From Mesocentrotus franciscanus (lineage: Eukaryota > Echinodermata > Echinoidea > Camarodonta > Strongylocentrotidae), in NCBI GenBank assembly GCA_037976565.1, contig CP137685.1:18257108-18321107 (forward strand): a stretch of 64,000 nt of DNA, read 5' to 3'. A program made the translations under genes and the position numbers. Shown here piece by piece: positions 10,387 to 21,904 of this stretch. The number at the start of each line of letters is the position of its first letter. The stretch's first letter is position 1. The notes under the pieces were generated by a model, which was given only the letters and a program-made list of their open reading frames with translations, did not search any database and was not told the DNA's origin.

Positions 10387-11472
10387 ATGAGCAACGACTC
10401 ATTTGATATTATAGCAGTCGGGGAGACCCATTGTGATTCATCCATAACTGACTCTGAACTTGTTATTGACAATTTTAGTTTTATCCGTAGAGATCGATCA
10501 AGACATGGAGGAGGCGTGGCATTGTATGTGAGAAATTCTATAACATTTACTCACATAGACAATATGAACAATGAATTAGAAACAATCTGGATAAAAATCA
10601 AACCCCCAAAAGCCAACTTAATGTTGCTGGGAGTAACTTATAGAGCTCCAAATTCGACTGCTGACTTTTTCGACAAGCTCACTGGCATGCTCAACACCTT
10701 AAGTGAAAATGGTGAAGACATTATAATTATCGGAGATTTCAATTGTGATTTATTACCTGAAAATTACAGTTCACTCTCTCGGAATTTACAGCATATTATG
10801 GATAGTTGTTTATTGCATCAACTTATTTGTGTCCCAACTCGCGTTACGCCCCATTCCAGTACACTGATCGATCATCTTTACTCATCGATACCTGATGAGC
10901 ATTCACTGTCAGGAGTTGTTAAAACACACATTAGTGACCATTATCTAATCTTCACTGTTCTATATCAAGTTCATGTACAAGCAAGTTGCTATAACAATAC
11001 CATTGAATATCGAAGTTACAGGCATTTTTGTTATAAAAACTGTATTTCCACACTGCAAAAATTACCTTTCGAACTGATATTCAACGAATTTGATGTAGAG
11101 AACGCTTGGCAAATATGGTACGACTTATACATGCTAGCAGTAAATGAACATACTCCAGTGAGGACAAAGCGAATAAGTACAAAAGTCTCTCCTTGGGTTA
11201 ATGGGGAGCTAATTAACGAAATGAATAGACGTAATTGGTACCACAAAATGGCAACAAAATACGATAGCATAGAATACTGGTCTAAATATAAAACGTTAAA
11301 AAACGAAATAACTCACCTTATCAGAAAGGCAAAGAATGATTACATAAAAAGGGTACTAGACGAGTATGGTGGAACCCCCGATGCTATGTGGAAAACATTA
11401 AAACTAATAACATCAGCAAATCGTAACGATCATAACACTAGAAGTAGACGACGAGGAAATCACAGACCCTGA
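10387..11472 (+). pseudogene. CR1-like LINE, endonuclease part of ORF2
   Basis: 361-codon open frame with apurinic-endonuclease-type motifs: VGETHCDSSI (catalytic Glu), RDRSRHGGGVALYVRN, IIIGDFNCDL and SDHYLIF near residues 10, 35, 115 and 180. It then passes into the EN-RT linker (RRNWYHKMATKYDSIEYW). The frame lacks the normal start region and shifts at about 11450 before RT. This is the usual CR1/L2-group architecture. Defective copy. Confidence 0.85.
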
Positions 11473-12660
11473 AGATATTGCCCAGCATCTAAACGACTAT
11501 TTTGTAAATTCTGTTTCTGCCCTATTAAATCCTTTGAACACTGGTGAAAGTTTGAGGGATAGCGGTAAAGTATTTGACGATCGTGTTAGTCATACTTCTG
11601 AAGATGATTTTATAAATAGTTCAAAACCTGTCTCATATGGACTATTTAGTCTTCCAATAATAATTACAAGAGAGTTTGTTTTAAAAGAAATCAATGCACT
11701 GCCCTTGAAAAAGGCTACTGGGCCTGATGATATTTCAATTAGACTCTTTAAGAGTGCATCTAGTGCCCCTAGACCACTTGAAAGTCTCTGTTGAAGGGTG
11801 TTTTTCCTAATGAATGGAAGATCGCACGAATAAAGCCTATTTTTAAATCTGGAAATAAACAAAATGCCGAAAATTATAGACCTATTTCTTTACTGTCCAT
11901 TATATCTAAGTTATTAGAGAGAGCTGTACATACTGCAATCCAAGAATATTTATTAAAGCATAATATTCTCACTGATCGCTATTTGGGTTCCGCCCCAGTC
12001 ACTCATGTGAAACTGTACTACTCTGTATGACAGATAATTGGGCTAAACACGTTGATCTAGGGAATATAAATGGTGTTGCATTTGTTAACATGAGAAAGGC
12101 GTTCGATACGGTCAATCATAATATTTTGCTTCAGAAACTTAAAAGCAGTGGTTGTTCAGACGATAGCCTAAACTGGTTTTCATCATACTTGAGAGGCCGA
12201 AGGCAATATGTAACTATCAATGGACAAAATTCTTCCGTCAAAAGAATTCACACAGGTGTACCCCAAGGATCAGTCCTTGGGCCGCTGCTATTTACTAGTG
12301 GAGAAGATTTTCTTTTCGCCGACGATGCAACCCTATCGGTACATGGTTCCACAGTTCCCGAAATTGAATCAAAGTTGAATCAAGCATTACATGAAGTTTA
12401 TTCTTGGACTCAGAAGAATAATTTCGTACTAAATACAAACAAAACTAAGGTGATGATCATAGGATCAAGGCAGAAAATTCAAACTCTTAATGAGAATAAA
12501 CTTCATGCTCATATTAGAACCTCACCGGTTGAATCTGTATCAGAATATAAATGCCTTGGTGTAGTTTTGGACAATTACTTGTCGTTTACTAATCATGTTG
12601 ACAGAGTAGCGCTAAAGATGAAACAGAAATTAGGTGTAATCAGAAAACTCGAGCACGAAG
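11473..12660 (+). pseudogene. CR1-like LINE, reverse transcriptase part of ORF2
   Basis: RT blocks are spread over several frames: KKATGPDDISIRLFK, FPNEWKIARIKPIFKSG, NYRPISLLSIISKLLERA, RKAFDTVNHNILLQKL, GVPQGSVLGPLLF, FLFADDATLSVHG and NTNKTKVMIIG. Damage includes frame changes near 11790 and 12010, loss of about 10-15 residues between GPLLF and FADD, and Asn for the first, catalytic Asp of motif A (FVNMRKAFD). It is truncated on the right at about 12650, where the long GCGCGAAGC minisatellite begins. It cannot encode active RT. Confidence 0.85.
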
Positions 12661-13504
12661 CGCGAAAGCATTGAAGTTTCATTAAATTATTACTCTTAAT
12701 CCTTGTTTGAATTCATTTTCGCCCCTCTCGCGCGAAGCGTGAAAGCTTTGACGTTTCATTAAATCATTAGAGAAAGAAGACGATTCGTTGTACCGTTCTC
12801 TACTCTTAATCCTTTTCTGAATTCAGTTTCCCCCCTCCCGCGCGAAGCGCGGACTCATTGATGTTTCATTAAATTATTACTCTTAATCCTTGTTTGAATT
12901 CATTTTCGCCCCTCCCGCGCAAAGCGCGAAAGCTTTGACGTTTCATCAAATTATTAGAGAAAGAAGACGATTCGTTGTACTGTTCTCGCCTTTTTATCCT
13001 TGTCTGAATTTAGTTTCCCCCCTCCCGCGCGAAGCTCGGAAGCTTTGATGGTTATTAATTATTAGAGAAAGGAGACGATTCGTTATACTGTTTTCGACTC
13101 TGAACTCCCTGTCAGAATTCAGTTTCACCCCTTCCGCGCGAAGCGCGGAAGCTTTGACGTTTCATTGAATTATTACTCTAAATCCTTGTCTGAATTCAGT
13201 TCCCCCCTCCCGCGCGAAGCGCGGAATTTTTGTCGTTTCATTTAATTATTAAAGAAAGAAGACGATTCGTTGTACCGTTCTCGACTCTTAATCATTGTCT
13301 AAATTTCAAAAAGTTTTACTTTGTCTGATAAAAAGTCACAGTTCGTAGGGAAAACAAATTTGCCGGCCGACCGACATAATACATCTCACCGACTTCAAAC
13401 TTCTGCATTGATACGAGCAAGAATACCGACATAGCTGATCCGACACAGCAACATATCTATGCGTATCTTTCTTGCTCTCTCGACGAGGCGACTCCACCCA
13501 ATAA

Positions 13505-13790
13505 CCCCCTCTCTCTCTTTCTCCAACCCCTCCTCTCTCTTCTCTTTCATCCCCCGTTTCTTTTGTTTCCTTTTTCTTCTTTTTCTTCTTTTTTTCCTTT
13601 TCTCCCTTTTTTCCTTTTCTTTCTTTCTCTCTTTTCTCTCTTTTCCTTGCCTTCATTCCTTTCCTCTCCTTCCTCTTTTTCTTTTTTCTTTTTCTTTCCT
13701 TTCTCTTTCCTTTCTTTCCTTTCTTTTCCTTTTCTTTTTTTCTTTTCTTTCCCTTTTCCTCTCTTTTTTCCCCTCCCCCTTTTCTCATTT
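13505..13790. repeat. Long polypyrimidine tract
   Basis: About 285 bp of C and T on the plus strand with very few purines. The purine complement is at about 22970-23175 in the other arm. All frames over it are low-complexity artefacts. Confidence 0.9.
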
Positions 13791-14385
13791 TTTCCAGACG
13801 GCAGCGCAATTTTACCGACAAAATCCGGACAGGTGGGGGGGGTGTCGCACCCCCACCCCCCTTTAGAGACGCCCCTGCTTGTAGGCCTACTATCAGACAT
13901 TCTTCAAGCGAAGCTTTGATATTGTTTGTTAAACTTTTGTAATAAAGTATTGATGAAGGGGACAAAGCATCCGTGTCTTTTTATTAATGTTTTCTTGTCA
14001 TAACAGTATTTTGCTGAGATGGACATGGAGATGGGTATAATTACTGAATTTGTGGAATTTCTGTGCGATCTTTATAACTGATTCCCTGTTTTTATCTCAT
14101 TCAATCTTAATATTCTATGTACTTAGGCCTACTTTTTCAAAACCAAATAAACATTAAAACATCAACCAATTTAAAATATCGAAAAATGACAGAAATTAAT
14201 ATATGCAAACCTGATCACAAAATATAAGTTTCAAATTTATTTTCCACATTGTATTATCCTCAGGACATGTACGAAGTACAATACGCAGTCATTTATAAAT
14301 ATAATAGACTAGCCCAGTAGCTTACGTCTCGACATTTTGTGTGATTAAGTGCTGAGATATTATGATGGCACCAATTTTTACCCCT

Positions 14386-14502
14386 ACATTTTTTTTTGTA
14401 CCTGACATTTTTTTTGTATCTCTGACATTTTCACCTCCGACATTTTTACCTCCGACATTTTTACCTCTGACATTTTTTCCTCTGACATTTTTACCTGGCA
14501 CC
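14386..14502. repeat. 15-bp minisatellite at inner end of left arm
   Basis: Reverse-complement units of GTAAAAATGTCAGAG, ending TTTTTACCTGGCACC. Mirrors 22217-22380. Confidence 0.85.
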
Positions 14503-14644
14503 GACTAAATCGCCTTATTGGAAAAGTCCGAGTTATATCTTCTCTATTATGACTGCGCTCATGGAATGACAGAGCTGAAATATTATGTAGAGATAGTGTT
14601 TGTGGAATATTTAGACAAGCTCATGTAAGAAATGAAAAGAGCAA

Positions 14645-14985
14645 CCTGCTCGATATATCATGACGTCAGGCACGTCGTTTTCTACAGGTGCATGTAATTG
14701 GTTCATGTCTCCCATTCCTTTTTGTTTTGGCGAACATGGCAAATGGCACATGGCAAATATCATGTGTAGAGCCCTTACTGTAAATAGCGCGATAGCTCCT
14801 TTTGAAACGTTTTTGTTAGTTTTAACCCCAAAAGGGAAATAGTACTTCCCAGTAAATTATGATAGCGTCTCCCCAATTCTTATCACGCTAATGCATGTAA
14901 TTGGTTCATGTCTCCCATTCCTAGTTTTTGCGCAAATGGTGTGTAGAACTCTCATTAGCGCGTATAACTAGTTGCCGAATTTTCA
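14645..14985 (+). repeat. Diverged relic monomers of the 195-bp satellite
   Basis: Two stretches (about 14661-14840 and 14892-14980) share ordered phrases with the satellite at 25.1-28.6 kb: GGCACGTCGT, CATGTAATTGGTTCAT, GGCAAAT, GAAACGTTTTTGTTAG near AACCCCAAAAGG, ATGATAGCG. Divergence is high, so these are old copies about 10 kb from the homogenised array. Confidence 0.65.
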
Positions 14986-15540
14986 TGGCAAGGCGATATT
15001 CTCTTCGGAAATTATTTGATGCAATGAGGGAAGGAAAGGTCGGGGCAAGCTGATGAAAAAGTGTGCCATAAATCTGGTTTTATTAGGGTACCCCGTTTGC
15101 GTCTTTGTTTCTCGGGCACTGGCGCAGCCATTACGAATGGGATCGGAGCTGAAATTGTTGGAAATGTAGACCGAGAAAACGAGAAGACAAGATAGAGCAA
15201 GAGAAGACGAGTTGATGAATTCGAACAGTCGACTTGTTCCAAACAAGTTGACTTTCCGAGTTCAAATAACTCGTCGTCTCGTAGCAATGTCTTGGAATAA
15301 CCACGGTACCTGATGCACTCCATAAGTGTCAAGTGCCTTTCCCAGGGTGGGATGTAAACGAGAGGAGTATCCGGAACGTCGGAGTGGTGTACTTGAACAA
15401 TTTAAAGTGTAGAGCTAGATTTCAATTAAGAATGCACTAACGTGTCAACCCAGGCCCAAGGTGAGATGGGTTAGTGAATTACATGTAATTCATTTATTTA
15501 GCATTTACCTGACACTATAGCTTTACTACAGGAAATTCAA
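14986..15540. other. Unassigned DNA
   Basis: No convincing gene or repeat. Small minus-strand frames near 14983-15332 lack supporting motifs. Confidence 0.35.
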
Positions 15541-15548
15541 ATAGAAAG

Positions 15549-15602
15549 CTTTCTCTCTCTTTCTCACTGCGTGTCTGCCTCTCTCTCTCTCTCTCTCTCT
15601 GC
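15549..15602. repeat. (CT)n-rich microsatellite
   Basis: TCTCTCTCT runs with minor interruptions. Confidence 0.85.
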
Positions 15603-16084
15603 CTCTGTAAATTCTCGTAAAATATTCTTGATATCCCTTTCTGTTCTTATTTTATTCTGTCTTTACCCATCGATCAAGATCACTTAGCTCATCCATTAAT
15701 GTTGAAGAAATGTATTCTTGACTATGATCTTCCGTAATCTTCAACCTCGTCCTCTAGCCAATATTTGGCAAGCCCCCATTAACACACATCCGCACAAAAC
15801 CGCACGCATCCCAAAAACACATGCATGTCTATCCCTTTTACTAATGTAAACTTTTCTCTATTTTCTCTCTTTATTAATGCCCCACCCTTCACCATCATCA
15901 TTTCGTGTAATCAACCCACTTTGTACAACCTCCCTCCGGCCAATCTTCGTCATCTATCTCCTCATATTCTTCCTCTTCCTCTATGCCTCGCAATAATCAT
16001 TTCATCAAAATGTTATTATATTCTTCTCTACCTATATTCTCTAATCTTAATTCCCTCTTAACCCCTTCTGTATCCCATCTCTTT

Positions 16085-16188
16085 CTCCCCTCTCTCTCTC
16101 TCTCTCTATTTCTCCAGCTCTCTCAACTCTCAAGTGCAAGCTTTCCCTATATGTATATCTCAATCTCTCAAGCTCGCTCGAGCACCCA

Positions 16189-16229
<41 letters not shown>

Positions 16230-16302
16230 TCTCTCTTTCCCCTCTCTCTCTCCCTCTCTGCCTCTCTCTTTCTTTCTCTCTCTTTCTCTATATGTCTCTA
16301 TA

Positions 16303-16338
<36 letters not shown>

Positions 16339-16345
16339 GCACACA
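16085..16345. repeat. (CT)n microsatellite cluster
   Basis: Long CT runs (16195-16227, 16313-16338) separated by imperfect CT-rich sequence, then CACACA. The Ser/Leu-rich and Arg/Glu-rich frames across it are artefacts. Confidence 0.9.
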
Positions 16346-16831
16346 CAAACACACAAACATACACCTACTCACTATTTATCTCAAGCTCTCTTTTCTTGTT
16401 GATACCCGTTCTCTCGTTATAAATATTTTTCCGTTTGCTTTATCACGCCATGCAAACTCAAACCCTCGGCCCATCACTCCCTTAAAAACAAAAAATAAAT
16501 GGGAGAAAAAGCAAAGGAAAAAAAATCTTACAGGCCCTCCTACTGCTCTAGTACGACAATAATATACATGAAATTTGTCTTGCCTAATTACTTGAAAGTA
16601 ATTAATTACAAAGGGTACTTGATAAGGAAAGGTCAACCACTTTTACTGATTTCTACTTCATTGGGATGCACTCCGTTTAGCCTCCCAGGTGACCTCGCGA
16701 TCGGGTGAAGGATTGAACTTGAAGAGGATTCCAGACTCTGGGAATTTTTCAAAATACAGTGAAGGAAAATAAATAGCTGATTATTCTGCATTATAATTCT
16801 TTCAAATGGTTGTTGCCACATGAAAAAAATA

Positions 16832-16925
16832 TTGATTGATTGATTACTTAGTTCATCCATTGATCGATAGATAGTTGATTAATTGATGATTGAATGATTG
16901 ATGATTGATTGATTGATCGATTAAT
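16832..16925. repeat. (ATTG)n-like microsatellite
   Basis: Imperfect tetranucleotide ATTG/ATCG repeat. Confidence 0.8.
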
Positions 16926-17099
16926 AATAGGTTTTTCCGCCCAATTCATATACATGTCACTCGAATCAATTAATGACGCATTATCGTCTTCCGATCGCTA
17001 TCGGTCTTTCAAATCGAAAATCCGGCAATGGAATTCATTCGGAGACACGCAAATTAATTTATGAGCATCAAAATTAATTTATGGGCAATTATTTCAATG

Positions 17100-17705
17100 T
17101 AGGTCACTCCAGCAAAGCATAGAAGTCAATGCTAATGCGTATTGACCTTTAGCGCTGTATACGTGCTGAGAGCCATCGATTTTGTACACACGTGTACAAA
17201 ACAAATGGGAGAAAATAAAAATTATTGTTGAAATACTTACTTTTGAATGCGATGCTCCAAAATCATACTATTACCGTAAATGACCGTAATAATTCAGTTC
17301 TGTAATTTCCAGCTGATTCACAGCTCAAAATCATGTAGAAAATGCCGCTGAATTTCTTCCGTCGTGTCTCGTTACGCATTACGACCGAATTTGTGTATAC
17401 GATTTTACATGGAGATTCAGCGCGCATAAAAAAATGCAGATAATGAATACGAAGTGGCTGATCGGCAAGTTTGACAGTAGACTCAAGATTCGAATTTTCA
17501 AAGAATTTTCTCCAACATCGGTAAGTTGAAAAGATTGTATTTTACTGCTATTTAGGTGTCATCAACTGTCACTAAAGTACCGATTTTGAGTGAACTCAGC
17601 TGAGTTTTGTACAGTGGTGTTTGAAATGTTGAGAATCAATAGAGTTCGTCTAAACAGTTTTTAATACACAAAAGTATACTAATGCTGCTATGTGTGGTTT
17701 AGGTC
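17100..17705. mobile_element. Relic of the 6940-7782 foldback MITE
   Basis: Starts GGTCACTCCAGCAAAGCATA and later contains GTTTGACAGTAGACT, CATCGGTAAGTTGAAAA, ACTGCTATTTAGGTGTCATC and GTACAGTGGTGTTTGAAATG in the same order as the right arm at 7395-7782. The middle (17160-17465) differs from the first copy. Only one arm is present. Confidence 0.7.
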
Positions 17706-17948
17706 ATTCCAATTTTTGTTATCCACATTCTATTTATTTTTATGCCAAAGAAAAATCGTTAACGCGCATACGAAATCATGAACGTACGCATGATTTCAAA
17801 TTTCGTGCACTGAGTTTCGAGGTTCGTGCATTCAAATTAACAAAGTAGGCATGAGGAGCCTATTTGGGCAATCAATTTCATTGGGGGAATTGAAGTTATT
17901 GACTCGTTTTAGTCATTTAGTTTCATGGATTCCGTATGCCTGTATGCG

Positions 17949-17985
17949 TTGGGTGTGTGTGTGTGCGTGTGTGTGTATGTGTGTG
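17949..17985. repeat. (GT)n microsatellite
   Basis: GTGTGTGTGTGCGTGTGTGTG-type run. Confidence 0.85.
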
Positions 17986-17989
17986 ATAC

Positions 17990-18555
17990 ATTCTTGCATT
18001 GGCTTGATGTCATGCATATCCTCTTTTTGTGCATAGGATTTATTGTTGCTTCCTATACAAAGCCGTCAGGTTTTGAAACTTTGCACATATTTTGTTATAA
18101 TGTTTACATTGACAGTATGATTGCTAATTTCCATGTTTTCATCAGTGTTATTTTTTAATACACTCTGAAGGGTCTGTTTTAAATCATTGCATGATATTTT
18201 GCATGTTTTCTGAATTATGCTTATAACTCGCAAGTACCGTTGCTGTTATTTTATTCATCTTTACATGCTTTATTTCGTTATCATCATGTTCATATAGGAC
18301 CTTTGGGAGCTAGTAGGTATGAAGTAATCTTGAACTCAATTTGATGGGGAATTAGCCTGGTAGGCTTACATGTATACTCATAATAGTTGGTCTTGGACGA
18401 TGCACCCTAAATCGAATGCCCTTATTTAAAATATTATTGCCGTTTCATGAATTTGGATGACTGAAGAAAAGCCGAGGCAATCGGCATCTGATTTTGAATG
18501 CCTATTTCTTAATGCTCCTAGTTGAAATATGCATGAATGTCTTTTTACACATGAT
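17990..18555. other. AT-rich unassigned DNA
   Basis: Nothing recognised. Confidence 0.35.
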
Positions 18556-18589
18556 TTTAATGTAAAACGCAATATGTAAAATCCCACAA

Positions 18590-18645
18590 TGAATTTCCAT
18601 GTCATTATTGGACGAAATAAAATTGAATTGAATTGAATTGAATCG
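18590..18645 (+). repeat. LINE-type 3' tail with (GAATT)n
   Basis: GACGAAATAAAATTGAATT followed by four GAATT units: the polyadenylation-like AATAAA plus short tandem tail typical of CR1/L2-group LINEs or their SINEs. The body upstream is not recognised. Confidence 0.4.
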
Positions 18646-18779
18646 TTTGAAAAATGTTGCAAGGATAATGAATACGAACGAGTGAAAATTATTTCGAATG
18701 CCAATCCCTTAAATTGCATGCTATTCTTTTTTAATCATTTGAATAATTTTTTACACTGCAAACAAATTCGAATGAGAGA

Positions 18780-19425
18780 AAATTAAATTGAACGACCATT
18801 CGTTAAATGTTATGCTCCTTATTTATAATTAATTTACATGACTCATTTGAAGAGCTTGTTGCATGAATAACGCATTTGAACGAACGGAAGTGAATTTGAA
18901 TCACAATTTGTGTCTTATAAATCTGCCAAGCAAACAGATGGTCAAAAAGCGAACGAGATGACGATTCTCATTTATAAAAAGCCTTACTTTCTTACTACTT
19001 CTCAGCATCAGAATCCTTAATACCCTCAAGGAAAGATAAGCCTTCATGAAATAGCAAGAATCAATCATGATATGATCATATTTTGAATTTTAACCTTTGA
19101 ATAAAAGAAAAACAAAAACTATATGCGAAATTATGAAAAGGTCACCTGCAAAAAAAGAACTTAACCTATTCTGAGTACCCACACAATATTTGGCATTCGT
19201 TTTACATGTAATGCTTAGAGGGGATTGACATTTAGAGAATTGTAATTGATATTGCAAGGATGTTTACTTTGGGGCGAATCATCGTGAACCAAAACATAAC
19301 AATACAAACAAGACAAACAAAAGAACGCTGGGTCATATTTTCAGTTGCATAAAAGCACAAATTGAAATGGTTTTCAAAGAGTGAAATTGAATTGAGAGAG
19401 TGGTCGGTTAAGTTCGCGATAAGAA
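18780..19425. other. AT-rich unassigned DNA
   Basis: Nothing recognised. Confidence 0.35.
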
Positions 19426-19430
19426 TGTAG

Positions 19431-19687
19431 GCGTTGTGGCGTAGTGGATAAGTCGTCGGACTGTGGATCACAGGGTCCGCGATTCGAGTCCCGCCGCGGC
19501 ACTAATGTCCTTTGGCAAGACATTAATCTACACTTGCCACTCTCCACCCAGGTGTTAAATGGGTACCGGTAGGAAGGAATTCCTTGAATGCTGTGAGCGC
19601 CGAAATCGGCAGCCTAGCATAGCCGGGTAATGCTGGAGCGCCTTGAGGACCTTGCAAGGTCGATACGTGCGCTATATAAGAAACCAA

Positions 19688-19760
<73 letters not shown>
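19431..19760 (+). mobile_element. tRNA-derived SINE, copy A
   Basis: tRNA-like head (19431-19502) with box A-like GTGGCGTAGTGG and box B GATTCGAGTCCC, then a body (ACTAATGTCCTTTGGCAAGA, CCACCCAGGTG, AATGGGTACCGG) and a terminal GCGCTATATAAGAAACC phrase with a long (ATT)n tail. This is the classic SINE layout transcribed by RNA polymerase III. Same orientation and family as copy B, 28 bp downstream. Confidence 0.85.
19689..19759. repeat. (ATT)n tail of SINE A
   Basis: About 23 uninterrupted ATT units. It generates poly-Leu and poly-Asn artefact frames. Confidence 0.95.
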
Positions 19761-19762
<2 letters not shown>

Positions 19763-19788
19763 CTAAATTTGTAGACCCACTTGTAGAG

Positions 19789-20062
19789 GTGTCGTGGTCG
19801 AGTGGATACGTCGCCGGGCTGTCGATCACAAGGCCCGCGGTTCGAGTCCCGCCGCGGCACTAATGTCCTTTGGCAAGACATTGATCTACATTTGCCACAC
19901 TCAACCCAGGTGATGTAAATGGGTACCTGGCAGGAATTAATTCCTTGAAATGCTGGAGCGCTGTAATGGCAGCTAGGCTAAAGCCGGGGTAATAATAAAT
20001 GCGCCTCGGAATAGAATTTCTAGATAGACGGCGCTATAGAAATGCCTATTATTATTATTATT
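19789..20062 (+). mobile_element. tRNA-derived SINE, copy B
   Basis: Head 19789-19860 keeps an acceptor pairing (GTGTCGT with GCGGCAC, two wobbles) and box B GGTTCGAGTCCC. The body is as in copy A (AATGTCCTTTGGCAAGACAT, CCCAGGTGATGTAAATGGG) and ends GCGCTATAGAAATGCC plus a short (ATT)n. The CG-rich head and preserved pairing suggest it is not very old. Confidence 0.85.
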
Positions 20063-20400
20063 GAAACATTTGATAGTTTGTATCCTGATAAAATAATATG
20101 AAATATCGAATGACCTGTCGTTTTGTAGTCTGGAGAACAATACATTTAGATTCACAAATGTCTACACATCGATCAATTTACAACATGTCAAAAAGACAAC
20201 CACCAATGCCCTTTATTTGTAGCTAACAACATCTAACACCTCCAAAAGAAATAAGAAGGTAGTGTTATCGAGAACAATATGTAGCTGAATATTGTAACAG
20301 GTAGAAGAATTAATATATTTCAGAACGCGCTTTTTTAGAAACTGTGCCACGGAAGGCGAGAGGAAAATGGAATTGTGTATCACAGTTCGGAGGCACGTAG

Positions 20401-20640
20401 GATTTATTTCAAGTTTCAAGTTTATTTATTTCCACTTTATCGAGAATAACATGATTGAACATAATATACATAATAATAATTTTAACTAATCATACAATAT
20501 AGGAACATAATGTACATGATAATATATATAACAAAAGATACAATCATTGGTATAATAATTACATTGAAAAAGCTAAATAAAGTGGAGGATCTACTAAAAA
20601 GCAAAGCTTGTATTATGTAGGTCCCAATTAATGCAGTTAA
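20401..20640 (-). mobile_element. LINE 3' end fragment
   Basis: On the minus strand this ends AAATAAATAAACTTGAAACTTGAAA: a signal-like AATAAA plus short tandem TTGAAAC units, typical of CR1-group 3' tails. The upstream 200 bp is AT-rich without coding potential. 5'-truncated. Confidence 0.45.
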
Positions 20641-20869
20641 GTATATAAATCAGGATATCTAAATAGTCATAAGGTATTTACTAAAGCATGTGATTAAACG
20701 TGGGTTATCTTAAACTGACGTATTTTTACCAAACATAGCGTTAACAGTTATAAATAAGGGAAAAGTTTTGTGCTTTCCTCAGCATAACCAAAATGTAGAT
20801 AAATTAAATTAAAGGATCAGTGCTTACTTTAGCACTCTTTATGAGGAAAGAAAGAGTAATTGCAAGGTC

Positions 20870-21680
20870 ACTGATTGACGTGGGATCCAGGGGGCGGAGC
20901 CCCCGGCAGCTCGAGGGTTTTAGGCACTAAATTACCATCAAATGAGCATCTAGGGGCTCACCTTAGGGCCCTAGATGGGGTCCAGGGGGCAGAGCCCCCG
21001 GAAGCTCAGGAGTTTTAGGCATTTAAATACCGTCAGATGAGCATCCAGGGGCCCGCCTTAGGGCCCTAGGTGGAATCCAGGGGCAGCGGCCCCGAAAGCT
21101 CAGAGGTTTTAGGCATTTAATCACGGTCAGGTGAGCATATTTTTATACCTTATTTTTGATATTGGCAGGTCACTAATTGGCGTGGGGTCCAGGGGGCGGA
21201 GCCCCCGGCAGCTCAAGGGTTTTAGGCAACTTAATTACGGTCAGATGAGCATATTTTTATACCTTATTTGTGATACTGGCAGGTCACTAATTGGCGTGGG
21301 GTCCAGGGGGCGGAGCCCCCGGAAGCTCAGGGGATTTAGGCAACTTAATTACGGTCAGATGAGCATATTTTTATACCTTATTTGTGATACTGGCAGGTCA
21401 CTAATTGGCGTGGGGTCCAGGGGGCGGAGCCCCCGGAAGCTCAACAGTTTTTGGCACTAAACTACCATCAAATGAGCATCTAGGGGTCCACCTTAGGGTC
21501 CAGGGGCAGAGCCCCCGAAAGCTCAGGGGTTTTAGGCAATTTTATTACGGTCAGATGACATATCTTTATACCTTATTTGTGACACTGGCAGGTCACTAAT
21601 TGGCGTGGGGTCCAGGGGGCGGAGCCCCGGGAAGCTCAAAGGTTTTAGGCTCTAAATTACCGTCAAATGAGCATCTAGGG
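20870..21680 (+). repeat. GC-hairpin tandem repeat, ~114-bp unit
   Basis: Eight or so units, each containing GGTCCAGGGGGCGGAGCCCC, a perfect GGGGGC/GCCCCC hairpin, followed by AAGCTCA, GTTTTAGGC and ACGGTCAGATGAGCAT. Full units near 21189, 21303 and 21417 are spaced 114 bp; others are shorter. The 109-codon frame at 21131 is an artefact of this repeat. Confidence 0.85.
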
Positions 21681-21804
21681 CCCACCGTTATGCCGAGGTA
21701 AATAGCCGCAAACAAAAAGTCCGCCGCGGTTTTTTTAACGTGTAAATGAATAGCAACTGCGCGTAACAAAGGACTTGTGCGTATTCATTAGGCGGTGTCA
21801 GACA

Positions 21805-21897
21805 GGGTTCTAGGACACCTACCCCCTGGACAACCACCCCCGGATAACCACCCCTAGGATAACCACCCTCTAGGACAACCATCCCCTAGGATTACCT
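21805..21897. repeat. ~18-bp minisatellite (CCCTAGGATAACCA)
   Basis: About five imperfect units of CCCCTAGGATAACCACC. It truncates the LINE fragment to its right. Confidence 0.75.
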
Positions 21898-21904
21898 AAA
21901 GGAT

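Larger units (their letters stand above)
12650..14502. mobile_element. Left long inverted arm of composite foldback-like element
   Basis: In order: a GCGCGAAGCGCGGAAGC / AGAAGACGATTCGTTGTACC minisatellite (12650-13300), a unique block, a pyrimidine tract (13505-13790), a conserved block (13800-14380) and a 15-bp minisatellite ending CCTGGCACC at 14502. The arm at 22217-24830 has the same modules in reverse complement. The unique block (13335-13500 against 23225-23400) is nearly identical. Homology stops exactly at CACC/GGTG on the inner side. No transposase is seen. Confidence 0.8.

Noticed and set aside
13336..13965. Lys/Glu-rich 209-codon frame and its mirror near 22845-23260
   Set aside because: Translation of the polypyrimidine/polypurine tract in the inverted arms.
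21131..21599. Repeated-peptide frame in the GC-hairpin repeat
   Set aside because: The period of the repeat keeps the frame open; no codon or domain support.
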